In this document: positions 1 to 8,415 of the stretch, one piece after another | Layout: each line of letters opens with the position of its first letter | Position numbering within the stretch: position 1 is the stretch's first letter | Source of the DNA: Ignavibacteria bacterium UBA2360 | GTDB taxonomy: Bacteria > Bacteroidota > Ignavibacteria > Tepidaquicellales > OLB5 | Assembly: GCA_002344125.1 (NCBI GenBank) | Contig: DDTQ01000006.1 | Coordinates: forward strand, 62,001-126,000 | DNA length: 64,000 nucleotides | Direction: 5' to 3' | Notes under the pieces: model-generated | What the model was told of the DNA's origin: nothing | The model's input: the letters and a program-made list of their open reading frames with translations, nothing else | Databases searched by the model: none | Made by a program: the position numbers and the translations under genes

Positions 1-639
1 ATCAACTCCGTAACCTGAGAGAGAAGATGATAGCAGGTTGCCCGCGCTCGTCGCTCCCGAAGATTTATCAAGACATAATGCCGATACATACGGCCAGTAA
101 CTCGGACCCGTATCGCTTTTATAAACTCCTGAAAGTGTTTTATAAACATTATCAAAGTAAGATTCATCGGCAACTATGTTGCCTGTTATTTTTGTGATCC
201 CTGCTTTTCTTATCTCATCAGCAAGGGTTTGTATATCTCCGGAATTCAGGTCCGGATCGCCGTAACCCTTCAGGTATAAATTTCCATCAATAACACCATC
301 TTTGTAGTTGCTGTCATCGGTATAAATAACAGTTGGAATGGAATAATTCGCGCCCAGCTTCGCGTAAGCGGTAACGCCCACAACAATTTTGGTGATCGAT
401 GCCGGTATCATTGATAGCTCAGGGTCAAGTTCATATAATACCTTGTTGAAATCAGCGTGCATAACCTTGCATGATACCTTTATTCCCGCGCTTTTTATAG
501 GCAGGCAAATTGCGTCAAGCTTAAGCGCAAGCTCGTCAATTTTTTCCTGTGGTATCTTCTGCGCATAAGTAAATTGATAAATGAAAAGTACGGCAAAAAT
601 TAAAGCTGCTTTTAATATCCCGGTTTGTTTTTTTGGCAT
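1..639 (-). CDS. dacB: D-alanyl-D-alanine carboxypeptidase/endopeptidase (PBP4), C-terminus beyond window
   Basis: This is a periplasmic peptidoglycan hydrolase that trims D-Ala from stem peptides and cuts DD-crosslinks (peptidase family S13). I read 213 codons from the ATG at 639 to the window edge. An N-terminal signal peptide (MPKK, then a hydrophobic stretch ending near TYAQK) is followed by the serine active-site tetrad SITK in context IPASITK, near residue 90. The PBP4-type stretch YWPYVSALCLDKSSG lies near the cut end. The later SxN and KTG motifs would lie outside the window. The SxxK context and the PBP4-style order make the family assignment firm. The gene reads off the left end, and its 5' side borders a repeat-bearing gap. 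Confidence 0.85.
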   Translation of the reverse strand, partial: MPKKQTGILKAALIFAVLFIYQFTYAQKIPQEKIDELALKLDAICLPIKSAGIKVSCKVMHADFNKVLYELDPELSMIPASITKIVVGVTAYAKLGANYSIPTVIYTDDSNYKDGVIDGNLYLKGYGDPDLNSGDIQTLADEIRKAGITKITGNIVADESYFDNVYKTLSGVYKSDTGPSYWPYVSALCLDKSSGATSAGNLLSSSLSGYGVD

Positions 640-724
640 TATCAATTTATATCTTTAAAAGTTATTAATTATCTGGTTGCTTCTTACTACTATAATTAAG
701 CTGCTTTAACACATCCCGTCATTT

Positions 725-860
725 CGGCTGCTGCCGAAGTGACACCCCTCTCAAGAGGGGAATATTTGAGCTTAATTTCCCTCTCGAGAACTGCTGCACA
801 GTCAGGTGGGAGGGAGCAATAGTACCATCGGTGCTATTGCTGAAGGGGTGTGTTACTCGA
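725..860. repeat. Intergenic palindromic repeat cluster
   Basis: The dacB-mazG gap holds a CCCCTCT/AGAGGGG hairpin at 745-760 and a GCAATAG/CTATTGC hairpin with an inner ACC/GGT stem at 816-840. The 20 bases at 744-763 recur exactly, in inverted orientation, at 48850-48869. The trailing GGGGTGTGTT at the right end also recurs at 48891-48900. This is a dispersed intergenic repeat rather than a gene. No promoter was recognised here. Confidence 0.7.
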
Positions 861-872
861 TTTTTTAGAAAA

Positions 873-1730
873 TTACTTTATTGTTTTTTTTGCTTCATTC
901 CAAATGGAATCCATCTCAGCAAGGTCAGATTCAGTTACCTTCTTACCGCGCGTACCAAGCTCCGCTTCAATATAATTAAATCTCTTTATGAATTTTTCAA
1001 TGGTTAACCTTAGGGCATTCTCCGGATTTATCTCAAAAAATCTGGCGTAATTTGTTATCGCAAACAATATATCGCCAAGTTCCTTTTCAAGCTTAACCCT
1101 TGTTTCATCTGTTAATTTGCCTTCGGCATTTTTGTTGGTTTCAGCTTCATGTTTAAACTCCTGAAGCTCTTCATCTATTTTTTTGAAGGCGTCAACGCTG
1201 TTATCCCAGTCGAAACCAACCTTTGCCGCTTTTTCCTGTATCCTGTACGCTCTTGTGAGAGAGGGCAGGTTTTTTGGCACACCTTCCAGAACAGATTTTC
1301 TCCCTGCTTCGCCAAGTTTGATATGTTCCCAATTCTTAAGTACTTCCTTCGTTCCGCTCACTTCAGTATCGCCAAATACGTGCGGATGCCGCGTTATCAT
1401 TTTATTATTGATGGCATTGATCACATCTTTAAGATCGAAATGGCCGTCGCCTTCAGCTATAATGGCATTGAATGCCACGTGCAGAAGCAGGTCACCAAGC
1501 TCTTTCTTCAGTTCATCGTAATTCTTTTCGTCAATTGCCTCAAGGGTTTCGTAGGTCTCTTCAAGCAGCAGGTGGCGAATGGAATCATGGGTTTGCTCCT
1601 TATCCCATGGGCACTCATTACGCAGCCGCTTCATTATGCTTACAAATTCATCAAACTCTTTTACGGGATTTTCAGGTTTTAGCTTATGCAATTTAGAATT
1701 TCTAATAGTTATAGATGCAAAAATAGCCAT
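873..1730 (-). CDS. mazG: Nucleoside triphosphate pyrophosphohydrolase MazG
   Basis: MazG hydrolyses NTPs and dNTPs to NMP plus pyrophosphate, cleaning the cytosolic nucleotide pool. The protein has 285 aa with two MazG-type all-alpha domains. The first carries the hallmark CPWDKEQTH, then EETYE and ELGDLL, which supply the Mg-binding ExxE...ExxD residues. A second ELGDILFAI lies near residue 215. E. coli MazG has 263 aa; the excess is a roughly 30-residue N-terminal extension before the usual start of homology (MKRLRNECPW). The annotated ATG may therefore be too early, but no better-supported internal start is evident. The gene is flanked by repeat-bearing gaps, so it is probably monocistronic. 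Confidence 0.93.
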   Translation of the reverse strand: MAIFASITIRNSKLHKLKPENPVKEFDEFVSIMKRLRNECPWDKEQTHDSIRHLLLEETYETLEAIDEKNYDELKKELGDLLLHVAFNAIIAEGDGHFDLKDVINAINNKMITRHPHVFGDTEVSGTKEVLKNWEHIKLGEAGRKSVLEGVPKNLPSLTRAYRIQEKAAKVGFDWDNSVDAFKKIDEELQEFKHEAETNKNAEGKLTDETRVKLEKELGDILFAITNYARFFEINPENALRLTIEKFIKRFNYIEAELGTRGKKVTESDLAEMDSIWNEAKKTIK

Positions 1731-1884
1731 TTAAGAAGCTTAATAAAAGTCTATTTACGGGTTAAGTAAGCGGATAAGGAGAATTTTTTACATCCTCTCA
1801 TTTGGAGAACTGCTATAACAGCCATGCGCGTTGGTGAAAGTCAATTCGATATTTTTCGGAATAATCAGGATAAGTTATCTGCTC

Positions 1885-1907
1885 CACTCTCATTTTAGGA
1901 GAGTGGC
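1885..1907. repeat. Palindromic CTCTCC-type intergenic repeat
   Basis: CCACTCTC and GGAGAGTGG form a short hairpin, followed by a GGTGAGTGAGGTC tail. The same theme (CTCTCC hairpin plus a G-rich GGTGAGG or GGGGTCA tail) recurs near 39.5, 39.8 and 48.8 kb. It sits between mazG and the terminator of the next gene. Confidence 0.5.
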
Positions 1908-1923
1908 AGGTGAGTGAGGTCCA

Positions 1924-1949
1924 TAAAAAAAGCCCGGCGAACCGGGCTT
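1924..1949 (-). terminator. Rho-independent terminator of the lipoprotein gene
   Basis: On the minus strand an 8-bp stem (AAGCCCGG/CCGGGCTT) with a TTCG tetraloop runs into a run of seven T. It starts a few bases after the stop codon of the lipoprotein gene ending at 1955. It is one of the clearest intrinsic terminators in the window. Confidence 0.92.
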
Positions 1950-1954
1950 ATAAT

Positions 1955-2716
1955 TCAATCAATGTGATTTTGGAATCTTTGAATATACTGGTCAACTCCT
2001 GATTGAGAATAAACGGTCAGGTTAACAGGACGCAATTTAACCCTAACCATACCCGAAGGATTACCGGATGGGTCGGCATCGCCAATATAATAGTCAACAT
2101 ACACTTTACCTATTGAAAAACCGCTGAAGATGATATCTGCAACGATCTCGGATCTATAACAATTTACTCCAACATTGCCCCAACCGTAAGTATTGAATGT
2201 AGTATCAACAGCAATTTTCCCTGTAATGTTTGCCGTGGCGCCTGTTATAGAGCCAATATTTATCGGAACATTATCAGCTATACTAAATACAGTGCCTTGT
2301 GATACATTGAAATCGGCAACAAGATCCCATGAAGCAGGAATTGTCGGTGAGATCAGCTGAAGCATGCCATATTGGTAAAATTTGCCGCCATCATACCTGA
2401 CATAAAAAGTATCTGCAGCAAGTGTGATATTTGAAATTGTATCTTTGGTCTCGGTGTAAACCTGAAAGGAATTAGGTTGACCGAAAAAGGTACCTTGTGA
2501 TAAATATGTATTGATAGTTTTCAGTGATGTCTTTGCAACGCTGCCTGAAATACCAAGACTATCAATGTTGAAAATATATATTGCTCCAACTTTCATATTT
2601 ATTGTTGGCGGAGTACCGGTATTGTTGCCGCCGGTTGTTGAATTATCGCCGCAGCCCCAAATCCAAACCATAGCAGCGGTTAAAACGAGAAATGAAAATA
2701 ATTTTATTTTATTCAT
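1955..2716 (-). CDS. Hypothetical lipoprotein
   Basis: I do not recognise this family. The 253-aa protein begins with a lipoprotein signal: charged MNKIKLF, a hydrophobic core, and IWGC, where Cys22 would be lipidated. A Ser/Thr/Gly/Asn-rich linker (GDNSTTGGNNTG) follows, as is usual for surface-tethered FCB lipoproteins. The mature part is rich in short beta-like stretches with alternating hydrophobics and has no catalytic motif I can identify. It lies 32 bp downstream of the DUF5723 barrel gene and ends at a strong terminator. The two probably form one transcript, so an envelope role is likely, but this is inference. Confidence 0.7.
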   Translation of the reverse strand: MNKIKLFSFLVLTAAMVWIWGCGDNSTTGGNNTGTPPTINMKVGAIYIFNIDSLGISGSVAKTSLKTINTYLSQGTFFGQPNSFQVYTETKDTISNITLAADTFYVRYDGGKFYQYGMLQLISPTIPASWDLVADFNVSQGTVFSIADNVPINIGSITGATANITGKIAVDTTFNTYGWGNVGVNCYRSEIVADIIFSGFSIGKVYVDYYIGDADPSGNPSGMVRVKLRPVNLTVYSQSGVDQYIQRFQNHID

Positions 2717-2748
2717 ATATTTAATGTTAAATTGTATGTTTCTTAATG

Positions 2749-4221
2749 TTAAAGAATTATCTTAGTTGAAAGCGCCACAGAGAACCTCTTATCTTCAATC
2801 AATTGATTGAGCCCGTAAGTTCCAACATCCAGCGTAAAATTTTTCAGTTTAATTCCTGTTCCCAGTGAAATATAATATGCCCCGGGTCCGCCCGCTGAAA
2901 ATCCGGTTCTGACAGGCAGGAAGGGGAGCGGAAAGTATTCCGCGCCGAAGCAGTATATCACATCCGATGTATTGCCCGGCATGTCGTTGGTTCCCTTAAC
3001 CCAGTTGAACTCTATCATAAACCTGCTGCTGGGTCTGTACATAATTCCCGCCCTGTATTTTGTAGGCATATCACTTGTGAAAGTTGAAACCGTATCGCGG
3101 GAATTGTATCCCCCAAGGTCATCAACAAGCTGGTTATAAGTGGGGTCACTTCCTGTCACAAAAAAATTATAATATGCGAAGCTGTTAGTATCATGGTTTG
3201 TGATTGTATTGTAATCCCACGAAATTTTTCCAAGATCAGTAACGCTTGCCGCTATTTTCCATTCGCTGCCTATTTGCATAGCCAAACCAATATCCATGGA
3301 CCAGCCCGTACCCGCGGGTTTTGGGAACAGGTTAAAATGAGTCTCCGCGCCGGAATTGTAATCAGTGAAGAAATCAGTTAAAGCTGATTGTGTGTGGAAA
3401 TCCTGTTTGCCTTTTATGCTGTCAACGTGATTCTGACCGTTTATACTCTGTATGCCGTATGAACTGATGTTCAGTTTTGATTCATACGTTGAAACATTCC
3501 CGAACCCGTGAACCAATCCCCCTGAAACACCAACTGAAAAGCTGGTGATCCCGCTTTTTTTGAACTGCCACTGCTTGGCGTAGCCTATGTTATACTTCCT
3601 TATCCACCAAGCTATAGCTTCGGATTGTTTCATGTTAACATCTGTCAAATTATAGCTTCCGTTTTGATTAAAAGTAAAACCAAACGTCAGCGGCAGGTAT
3701 TCATCCCTGCTGTTAACTTCTGTGTTCAACCCAACGCGGTCCGCAATGGTGAAATTCACCGCGCCGAATTTACCTTTATAGTTAACCGAAAGCCACTTAA
3801 GCTCGAAATCATAATTAACGTCGGTCTTATCAGCAGGCAGAATTGTATTCCTGAAAGTGAAAACTTCGGTGATATTTGTAAACAAATTTGCGAAGCGGTT
3901 CCTGTCGATTGAAAGATATTTAAGGTAGTTATTATAAAACTCAATTGAAGAATCACTTCCGTAACCGCCTCCGGCAGAAAATACGGAAAATTCCCAGTGC
4001 GGATCGAAAATTTTCTTCTTCTTTTTCACATCTTTATTTTTTGTAACTGGAAGCGAATAATCGAAGTTAGCCGGATTTATACCGAAAGCATCATTCCCCC
4101 GTGATGAAACAAGCGTTGAAAATCCCATTGAAGTTGAACGCGCGTTGGATCTATCACCTGAAAACGAAGAACATGCAAAAACCGCTAAAAACAAAGTAAA
4201 TACGAAGGCTCTTATATGCAA
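2749..4221 (-). CDS. Outer-membrane beta-barrel protein, DUF5723/PorV-like
   Basis: This 490-aa protein starts at TTG (4221) and has a signal peptide (MHIRAFVFTLFLAVFACSS). The mature N-terminus reads ARSTSMGFSTLVSSRG then NDAFGINPAN, the pattern shared by DUF5723, PorV and FadL-like barrels, in which an N-terminal segment plugs the pore. The rest shows repeated amphipathic strands with aromatic girdles, ending in a terminal strand (FSVALSTKIIL). DUF5723 members are common in Bacteroidota and often accompany type IX secretion or surface lipoproteins. Here the neighbour is a lipoprotein, 32 bp downstream. The family-level call is moderately firm; transport function or substrate cannot be told. 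Confidence 0.75.
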   Translation of the reverse strand: MHIRAFVFTLFLAVFACSSFSGDRSNARSTSMGFSTLVSSRGNDAFGINPANFDYSLPVTKNKDVKKKKKIFDPHWEFSVFSAGGGYGSDSSIEFYNNYLKYLSIDRNRFANLFTNITEVFTFRNTILPADKTDVNYDFELKWLSVNYKGKFGAVNFTIADRVGLNTEVNSRDEYLPLTFGFTFNQNGSYNLTDVNMKQSEAIAWWIRKYNIGYAKQWQFKKSGITSFSVGVSGGLVHGFGNVSTYESKLNISSYGIQSINGQNHVDSIKGKQDFHTQSALTDFFTDYNSGAETHFNLFPKPAGTGWSMDIGLAMQIGSEWKIAASVTDLGKISWDYNTITNHDTNSFAYYNFFVTGSDPTYNQLVDDLGGYNSRDTVSTFTSDMPTKYRAGIMYRPSSRFMIEFNWVKGTNDMPGNTSDVIYCFGAEYFPLPFLPVRTGFSAGGPGAYYISLGTGIKLKNFTLDVGTYGLNQLIEDKRFSVALSTKIIL

Positions 4222-4400
4222 TTTATATATTTTTGATTTTCATTATGTTAACATAACAAAATATGTCGATTAAATCAATTTTTTAATATAACCTATTGCA
4301 GTGAGTACAAATTAAGTACTAAACCTGTAAAAATTTATGAATAATAACTGAATTTTGTAATTTTTATATTAGCGGAACATTTTTCAATAAACCGCGTATT

Positions 4401-5348
4401 TTGCAGGAATTTAATCCCGAAGAGAGTAACGGATCCGCTCCGCCGCCCGGCAGTATGTTTCAGCAGCTGAACCCGGTCGCGTTCGTAATAGTTGTACTGG
4501 TTATAATTTTCTTCCTATACCAGTTTGTGGGCGGTTTGCTGGCTTTAGCCGCCGGCGATATTACAATGGAAGATCCTGATGTCAGAATAACCAGGGTTAT
4601 CCTTTCATTTGGACAATTTATGTTTATACTTGCGCCGGCTGTGTTCTTCGCAAGGCTAAGAACCCACGACCTGAAGAGTGTGTTCAAACTCAACGTTCCA
4701 AAACCATCGTTGCTGCTGCTTGCTGTGCTGGGTATTGTTATGATTCAGCCGTTCCTTCAGGGGTACATGTATTTCCAGGAACATTTGATCAATTCAATTC
4801 CGTTTCTCAATGACGGCTTGAAACCGGTTAAAGACCTGTTTGAGACTTTTGAAAAAAGCACTATGAAAATTGTTCAGGCGCACAACTGGTTTGAGTTTTC
4901 TGTGGTAGTATTCGTGATTTGTATCACACCCGCAATTTGCGAAGAAGCGCTTTTCCGCGGTTTCGCTCTCAGTAACGTTAGCAAAGTTTACACTCCGTTG
5001 AAAGCGATATTTTTCACTGGATTTTTATTCGCTCTTTACCACTTTCAGCCTTTCAACCTCGTTCCGCTGATAATATTAGGGTGTTTCCTGGGGTTTGTTG
5101 TCTATTTTTCAAATTCGCTCTATATCGGAATACTCTGCCATTTCCTGAACAATTTCTTCGCTTCATATTATATGTTTATGTACGGTAAGCAGGAATTTGA
5201 AACTCCTAAACTCGCAGGTGATGAACTCACTGATACTATTGTTGCTGTTGTGCTTTCTGTGCTGATCTTTACAAGCATTATTATCCTTTATTACAGGCTC
5301 AGGGTTAAGCCTCCCGTTGAAACCCTTAGTACCGGAGGTGCTGCGTGA
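4401..5348 (+). CDS. CPBP-family intramembrane metalloprotease
   Basis: This is a membrane-embedded glutamate-type metalloprotease of the CAAX/Abi (CPBP, M79) family. The protein has 315 aa with about seven to eight predicted membrane helices. The three family motifs are intact: EEALFRG near residue 181, FALYHFQP near 209, and the terminal HFLNNFF near 250, supplying the Glu and His ligands. The start is TTG (4401); the first ATG (4455) would remove an acidic, Pro-rich cytosolic leader but no membrane segment. The stop overlaps the GTG of cdsA by 4 bp, so translation is coupled. Substrate is unknown; bacterial members process peptides or have immunity-like roles. Confidence 0.88.
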   Translation: MQEFNPEESNGSAPPPGSMFQQLNPVAFVIVVLVIIFFLYQFVGGLLALAAGDITMEDPDVRITRVILSFGQFMFILAPAVFFARLRTHDLKSVFKLNVPKPSLLLLAVLGIVMIQPFLQGYMYFQEHLINSIPFLNDGLKPVKDLFETFEKSTMKIVQAHNWFEFSVVVFVICITPAICEEALFRGFALSNVSKVYTPLKAIFFTGFLFALYHFQPFNLVPLIILGCFLGFVVYFSNSLYIGILCHFLNNFFASYYMFMYGKQEFETPKLAGDELTDTIVAVVLSVLIFTSIIILYYRLRVKPPVETLSTGGAA

Positions 5349-6190
5349 ATAACACTATAGTCAGAGTGATTGTAGGAGCTATCGGTATCCCTTTGATCAT
5401 TATTTCCGCTGTTATGGGTAATGAAGTATTCCTCATCTTCTGCACGATCCTTTCATTTTTCTGTATGAATGAGTTTTATAACCTGTTCGAAAGACCCTCT
5501 AAACCGCCATCGGGGCTCACTCGCTGGTTTGGCGGAATTTCATTTCATAAAACCGTCTTTTTAATAATAAGCATACTAATTGTTATCAGTTTCTATTTTG
5601 AACATTTCAACTATGTGCTGATACTTTATTTCTTTATGTTCCTGTTCCTGATCGTTTCTGAAGTATTCAAAGAAGAAAAACATTTCGAGGCTGTGGGTAC
5701 ATGGCTGCTTTCTGTAGTGTATATTTCAACACCCTTCGGACTTCTGAGCTTAATGGATACAACAAGGATGCTGGATTTCTACGGGGCAAATTATGCAATA
5801 ATTTGCCTGGTGCTGGTGTGGGTTAGCGATACATTCGCTTTCTTTGGAGGTAAACTCTTCGGAAGGCATAAGCTCGCCGAAAGGATCAGCCCCAAAAAAA
5901 CATGGGAAGGCTCCATAATCGGATTTGCTTTTGTGCTGGTATCGGGAGTTGTAATCTGGAAATTCTTCTATCCTGATTTTACCGTGTGGCACTGGCTATC
6001 GGTTACGCTGATTGTCGGATTTTTCGCGCAAATAGGCGACCTGTTTGAATCTAACTTAAAACGCAGTGTTAAAGTGAAGGATTCATCCAATCTTATCCCC
6101 GGTCACGGCGGCGCGTTAGATAGGTTTGACAGCATTCTTTTCGCAGTACCGGCACTTTATATTTTCCTTTACATCAAAAGCATAATGTAG
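5345..6190 (+). CDS. cdsA: Phosphatidate cytidylyltransferase
   Basis: CdsA makes CDP-diacylglycerol from CTP and phosphatidic acid, the branch point of phospholipid synthesis, in the inner membrane. The protein has 281 aa with seven to eight membrane segments. It carries SPKKTWEGSIIG near residue 180 and the CdsA signature near the C-terminus (LKRSVKVKDSSNLIPGHGG, then LDRFDS). GTG start at 5345 overlaps the upstream CPBP protease gene. The length fits the family. No terminator is obvious after it; the following gap carries a dispersed repeat. Confidence 0.95.
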   Translation: MNNTIVRVIVGAIGIPLIIISAVMGNEVFLIFCTILSFFCMNEFYNLFERPSKPPSGLTRWFGGISFHKTVFLIISILIVISFYFEHFNYVLILYFFMFLFLIVSEVFKEEKHFEAVGTWLLSVVYISTPFGLLSLMDTTRMLDFYGANYAIICLVLVWVSDTFAFFGGKLFGRHKLAERISPKKTWEGSIIGFAFVLVSGVVIWKFFYPDFTVWHWLSVTLIVGFFAQIGDLFESNLKRSVKVKDSSNLIPGHGGALDRFDSILFAVPALYIFLYIKSIM

Positions 6191-6254
6191 AATTAAACTT
6201 TGCAGTGTTAAGCGCGTAAGCGATTTCAATATACTTCATCAGTACAAGAATTTT

Positions 6255-6324
6255 GCGAGCGAAAGCGTGGCAATCTCATTCATGGAAAGTATTAAAGACT
6301 GCTTCGTCGCTAACGCTCCTCGCA
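6255..6324. repeat. Dispersed GAGATTGC/CGAGG-type repeat, head-to-head pair
   Basis: The cdsA-pyrC gap contains GCGAGCGAAAGCGTGGCAAT (6255-6274, continuing CTCATT) and, about 20 bp further on, a second unit at 6297-6324 that reads on the other strand as TGCGAGGAGCGTTAGCGACG followed by AAGC. The same sequence type recurs near 19.36-19.42 kb. From memory, very similar GCGAGGA...GAAGCAATCTC repeats occur between genes in several unrelated bacterial phyla. There is no coding potential. Confidence 0.65.
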
Positions 6325-6419
6325 GAGTTTGGACAATGAAACAGTTTGTAAGTGTGAAGGTCATTAGAACCCCATAAAAACAGATTTCCTTATCAATTTT
6401 AATAATCCTTAAAAATCAC

Positions 6420-6427
6420 TAAATTTG
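6420..6427 (+). promoter_or_regulatory. Bacteroidota-type -7 box upstream of pyrC
   Basis: TAAATTTG matches TAnnTTTG and ends 20 bases before the TTG start of pyrC. At the expected 20-bp spacing the -33 position reads TTT instead of TTG. No Shine-Dalgarno sequence lies in the short remaining leader. Confidence 0.55.
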
Positions 6428-6447
6428 TAATTAAACCACATAAAATA

Positions 6448-7725
6448 TTGCATTTACTACTTAGAAATTGTCATGTTATTTCACCTGCTGAAAATATTAA
6501 CGGCAGGTTTGATATTTTAATTGTCAACGGTGTAATTAACCGTATGGGCGTTATCTGGCAGCATGTCCGCGAAGTTATTCAATATGATCTCGCCGGTAAA
6601 ATAATCGTGCCCGGATTTTTTGATATGCACGTTCACTTCCGTGAACCGGGGCAGGAGTACAAAGAAGATATCACAACCGGCTCACTCGCCGCCGCTCACG
6701 GCGGCTTCACGGGTGTTATGACTATGCCAAATACCAATCCGCCTGTTGATAGCCCCGAAATTCTTTCGGCTAATATTGCCAAAACCAAAGATCACCTCGT
6801 GGATGTTTACCACTCCGCCTGCGCCAGTGCCGGCAGAAAAGGGGAAGTGATGGCCGATATTGCCTCGCTGATAAAAGCCGGTGCCCTGGCTATCACTGAT
6901 GATGGCAGTCCAATTGCCGGCGATGACCTGATGAAACAGGTCCTAACCGAAACCGCGAAATTCAATAAACCCGTCGTTCAGCACTGCGAGGTTATGAGCA
7001 TTACAAATGGCGGTATAATGAACGAAGGAGAAGTATCGAAAAAATTAGGAGTAAAAGGAATTAAGAATTCATCGGAGTATGAAATCATAGAACGTGATAT
7101 AAGGCTCACAAAAGAAGTGAAAGATTCACGTTACCACATTCAGCACATAAGCACCAAAGAAGCGGTTGAAATGGTACGTAAAGCTAAAGCTGATAAAGCT
7201 AATGTTACCGCCGAGGCATGCCCGCATCATTTTATACTGAACGATGAAGCCATACTTAAATATGGCACCAATGCCAAGATGAATCCGCCCCTTAGAACGC
7301 AAAGTGATGTTGATGCTGTTATTGAGGGTCTGAGAGACGGAACCATAGAAGTTATTTGTACCGATCATGCGCCTCACGCGGCTGATGAAAAATCATTGCC
7401 GCTTGATAAAGCGCCGTTCGGCATTGTTGGACTCGAAACAGCTATCGGCTTGACTTATACATATCTTGTCGATAAAGGCATCATCACTCTCGAAGATATG
7501 ATAAATAAAATGTCCGTAAATCCCCGCAGGCTGCTTGGATTGAAGGATATCAGTCTGAGCGAAGGCTCACCTGCGAATCTCACGATACTTGATGTAAATA
7601 GATCGTGGAAGGTCAATGCTTCTGAGTTTCATTCTAAGAGCAAAAATACACCGTTTGATGGCTGGGAGCTGAAATGCAAACCCGTTGGGATAGTTAATAA
7701 TCTGCAGCATCTTATAAATATTTAA
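6448..7725 (+). CDS. pyrC: Dihydroorotase
   Basis: This enzyme closes carbamoyl-aspartate to dihydroorotate in pyrimidine synthesis. It is a 425-aa, zinc-dependent amidohydrolase of the PyrC/PyrX class seen with multifunctional or class I enzymes. The metal motif HVHFREPGQEYKEDI is at about residues 61-75. Further landmarks are MPNTNPP, ITDDGSPI, VVQHCE, YHIQHIST, EACPHHF and the catalytic CTDHAPH near residue 305. All expected metal and catalytic residues are present, so it is an active dihydroorotase rather than a PyrC' subunit. The start is TTG. It heads a tight plus-strand run; the next gene begins 3 bp after its stop. Confidence 0.95.
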   Translation: MHLLLRNCHVISPAENINGRFDILIVNGVINRMGVIWQHVREVIQYDLAGKIIVPGFFDMHVHFREPGQEYKEDITTGSLAAAHGGFTGVMTMPNTNPPVDSPEILSANIAKTKDHLVDVYHSACASAGRKGEVMADIASLIKAGALAITDDGSPIAGDDLMKQVLTETAKFNKPVVQHCEVMSITNGGIMNEGEVSKKLGVKGIKNSSEYEIIERDIRLTKEVKDSRYHIQHISTKEAVEMVRKAKADKANVTAEACPHHFILNDEAILKYGTNAKMNPPLRTQSDVDAVIEGLRDGTIEVICTDHAPHAADEKSLPLDKAPFGIVGLETAIGLTYTYLVDKGIITLEDMINKMSVNPRRLLGLKDISLSEGSPANLTILDVNRSWKVNASEFHSKSKNTPFDGWELKCKPVGIVNNLQHLINI

Positions 7726-7728
7726 TAA

Positions 7729-8415
7729 ATGGCAAAGCTTAAAGTAAAAGGTTCCGCAGAAACAATTGAAGTGAAGAATGTTTTCTGCATTGGGAAAAAC
7801 TACGCTGATCATATCAGCGAAGTTAAGATCGAGGGCATTGATAATTCAATTCCAAAAGAGCCTGTGGTATTTCTTAAGCCCTCCACTGCCGTTGAAGCAA
7901 TAAATAATACTGTAAGCATACCGAAAATTGATTCAAAGCCAATATCCCAGAATCTGCAGAACGAAGTTGAACTTGTTATTGTAATTGGTAAAGATGGAGA
8001 CGAAATTCCCGAAGATAAGGCTTTGGAACACGTATATGGCTATGCAGTTGGTATCGATTTCACTCTGCGCGATCTGCAAACCGAAATGAAAAAGCAGGGC
8101 AAACCCTGGGCTGTTGCCAAAGGATTCCGAACATCCTCACCTATTGGCGGTGTTGTGCCTGCACGAAACATCGGCAATGCGCAGGCGCTTGATATAAGAC
8201 TCAGCATAAACGGTGAGCTAAAACAATCCGGCAATACATCACAGATGCTGTTCAGCATAAAATTCATAATTCGCTACTTATCTTCAATATTCGGGTTGCG
8301 AAAAGGGGATATAATATTTACCGGGACTCCCGCAGGCATCACTCAGCTAAAAGCAGGTGATAAGGTTTCCGCGGAAATTCAGGATATCGGAAAACTTGAA
8401 GTCACAATTGGTTAA
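7729..8415 (+). CDS. Fumarylacetoacetate-hydrolase family protein
   Basis: This is a 228-aa FAH-fold enzyme, the size of the short acylpyruvase/oxaloacetate tautomerase or decarboxylase types (YcgM/FAHD1-like). Visible motifs are GKNYADHISE near the N-terminus, FLKPSTAV, NEVELVIVIGKDG with the metal-binding acidic residues, GIDFTLRDLQ, AKGFRTSSPIG and IIFTGTPAGI. These cover the usual Mg site and substrate loop. The gene starts 3 bp after pyrC and its stop overlaps the next start by one base, so it is within the operon. The exact substrate cannot be told from sequence; hydrolysis of a C-C bond in a beta-diketo acid is the family reaction. Confidence 0.87.
   Translation: MAKLKVKGSAETIEVKNVFCIGKNYADHISEVKIEGIDNSIPKEPVVFLKPSTAVEAINNTVSIPKIDSKPISQNLQNEVELVIVIGKDGDEIPEDKALEHVYGYAVGIDFTLRDLQTEMKKQGKPWAVAKGFRTSSPIGGVVPARNIGNAQALDIRLSINGELKQSGNTSQMLFSIKFIIRYLSSIFGLRKGDIIFTGTPAGITQLKAGDKVSAEIQDIGKLEVTIG

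Noticed and set aside
1149..1682. Long open frame opposite mazG, and similar long frames opposite rpoC, valS, nuoF, rho and rng
   Set aside because: Each lies antisense to a well-supported gene, has low-complexity or random-looking composition, and shows no domain or ribosome site.
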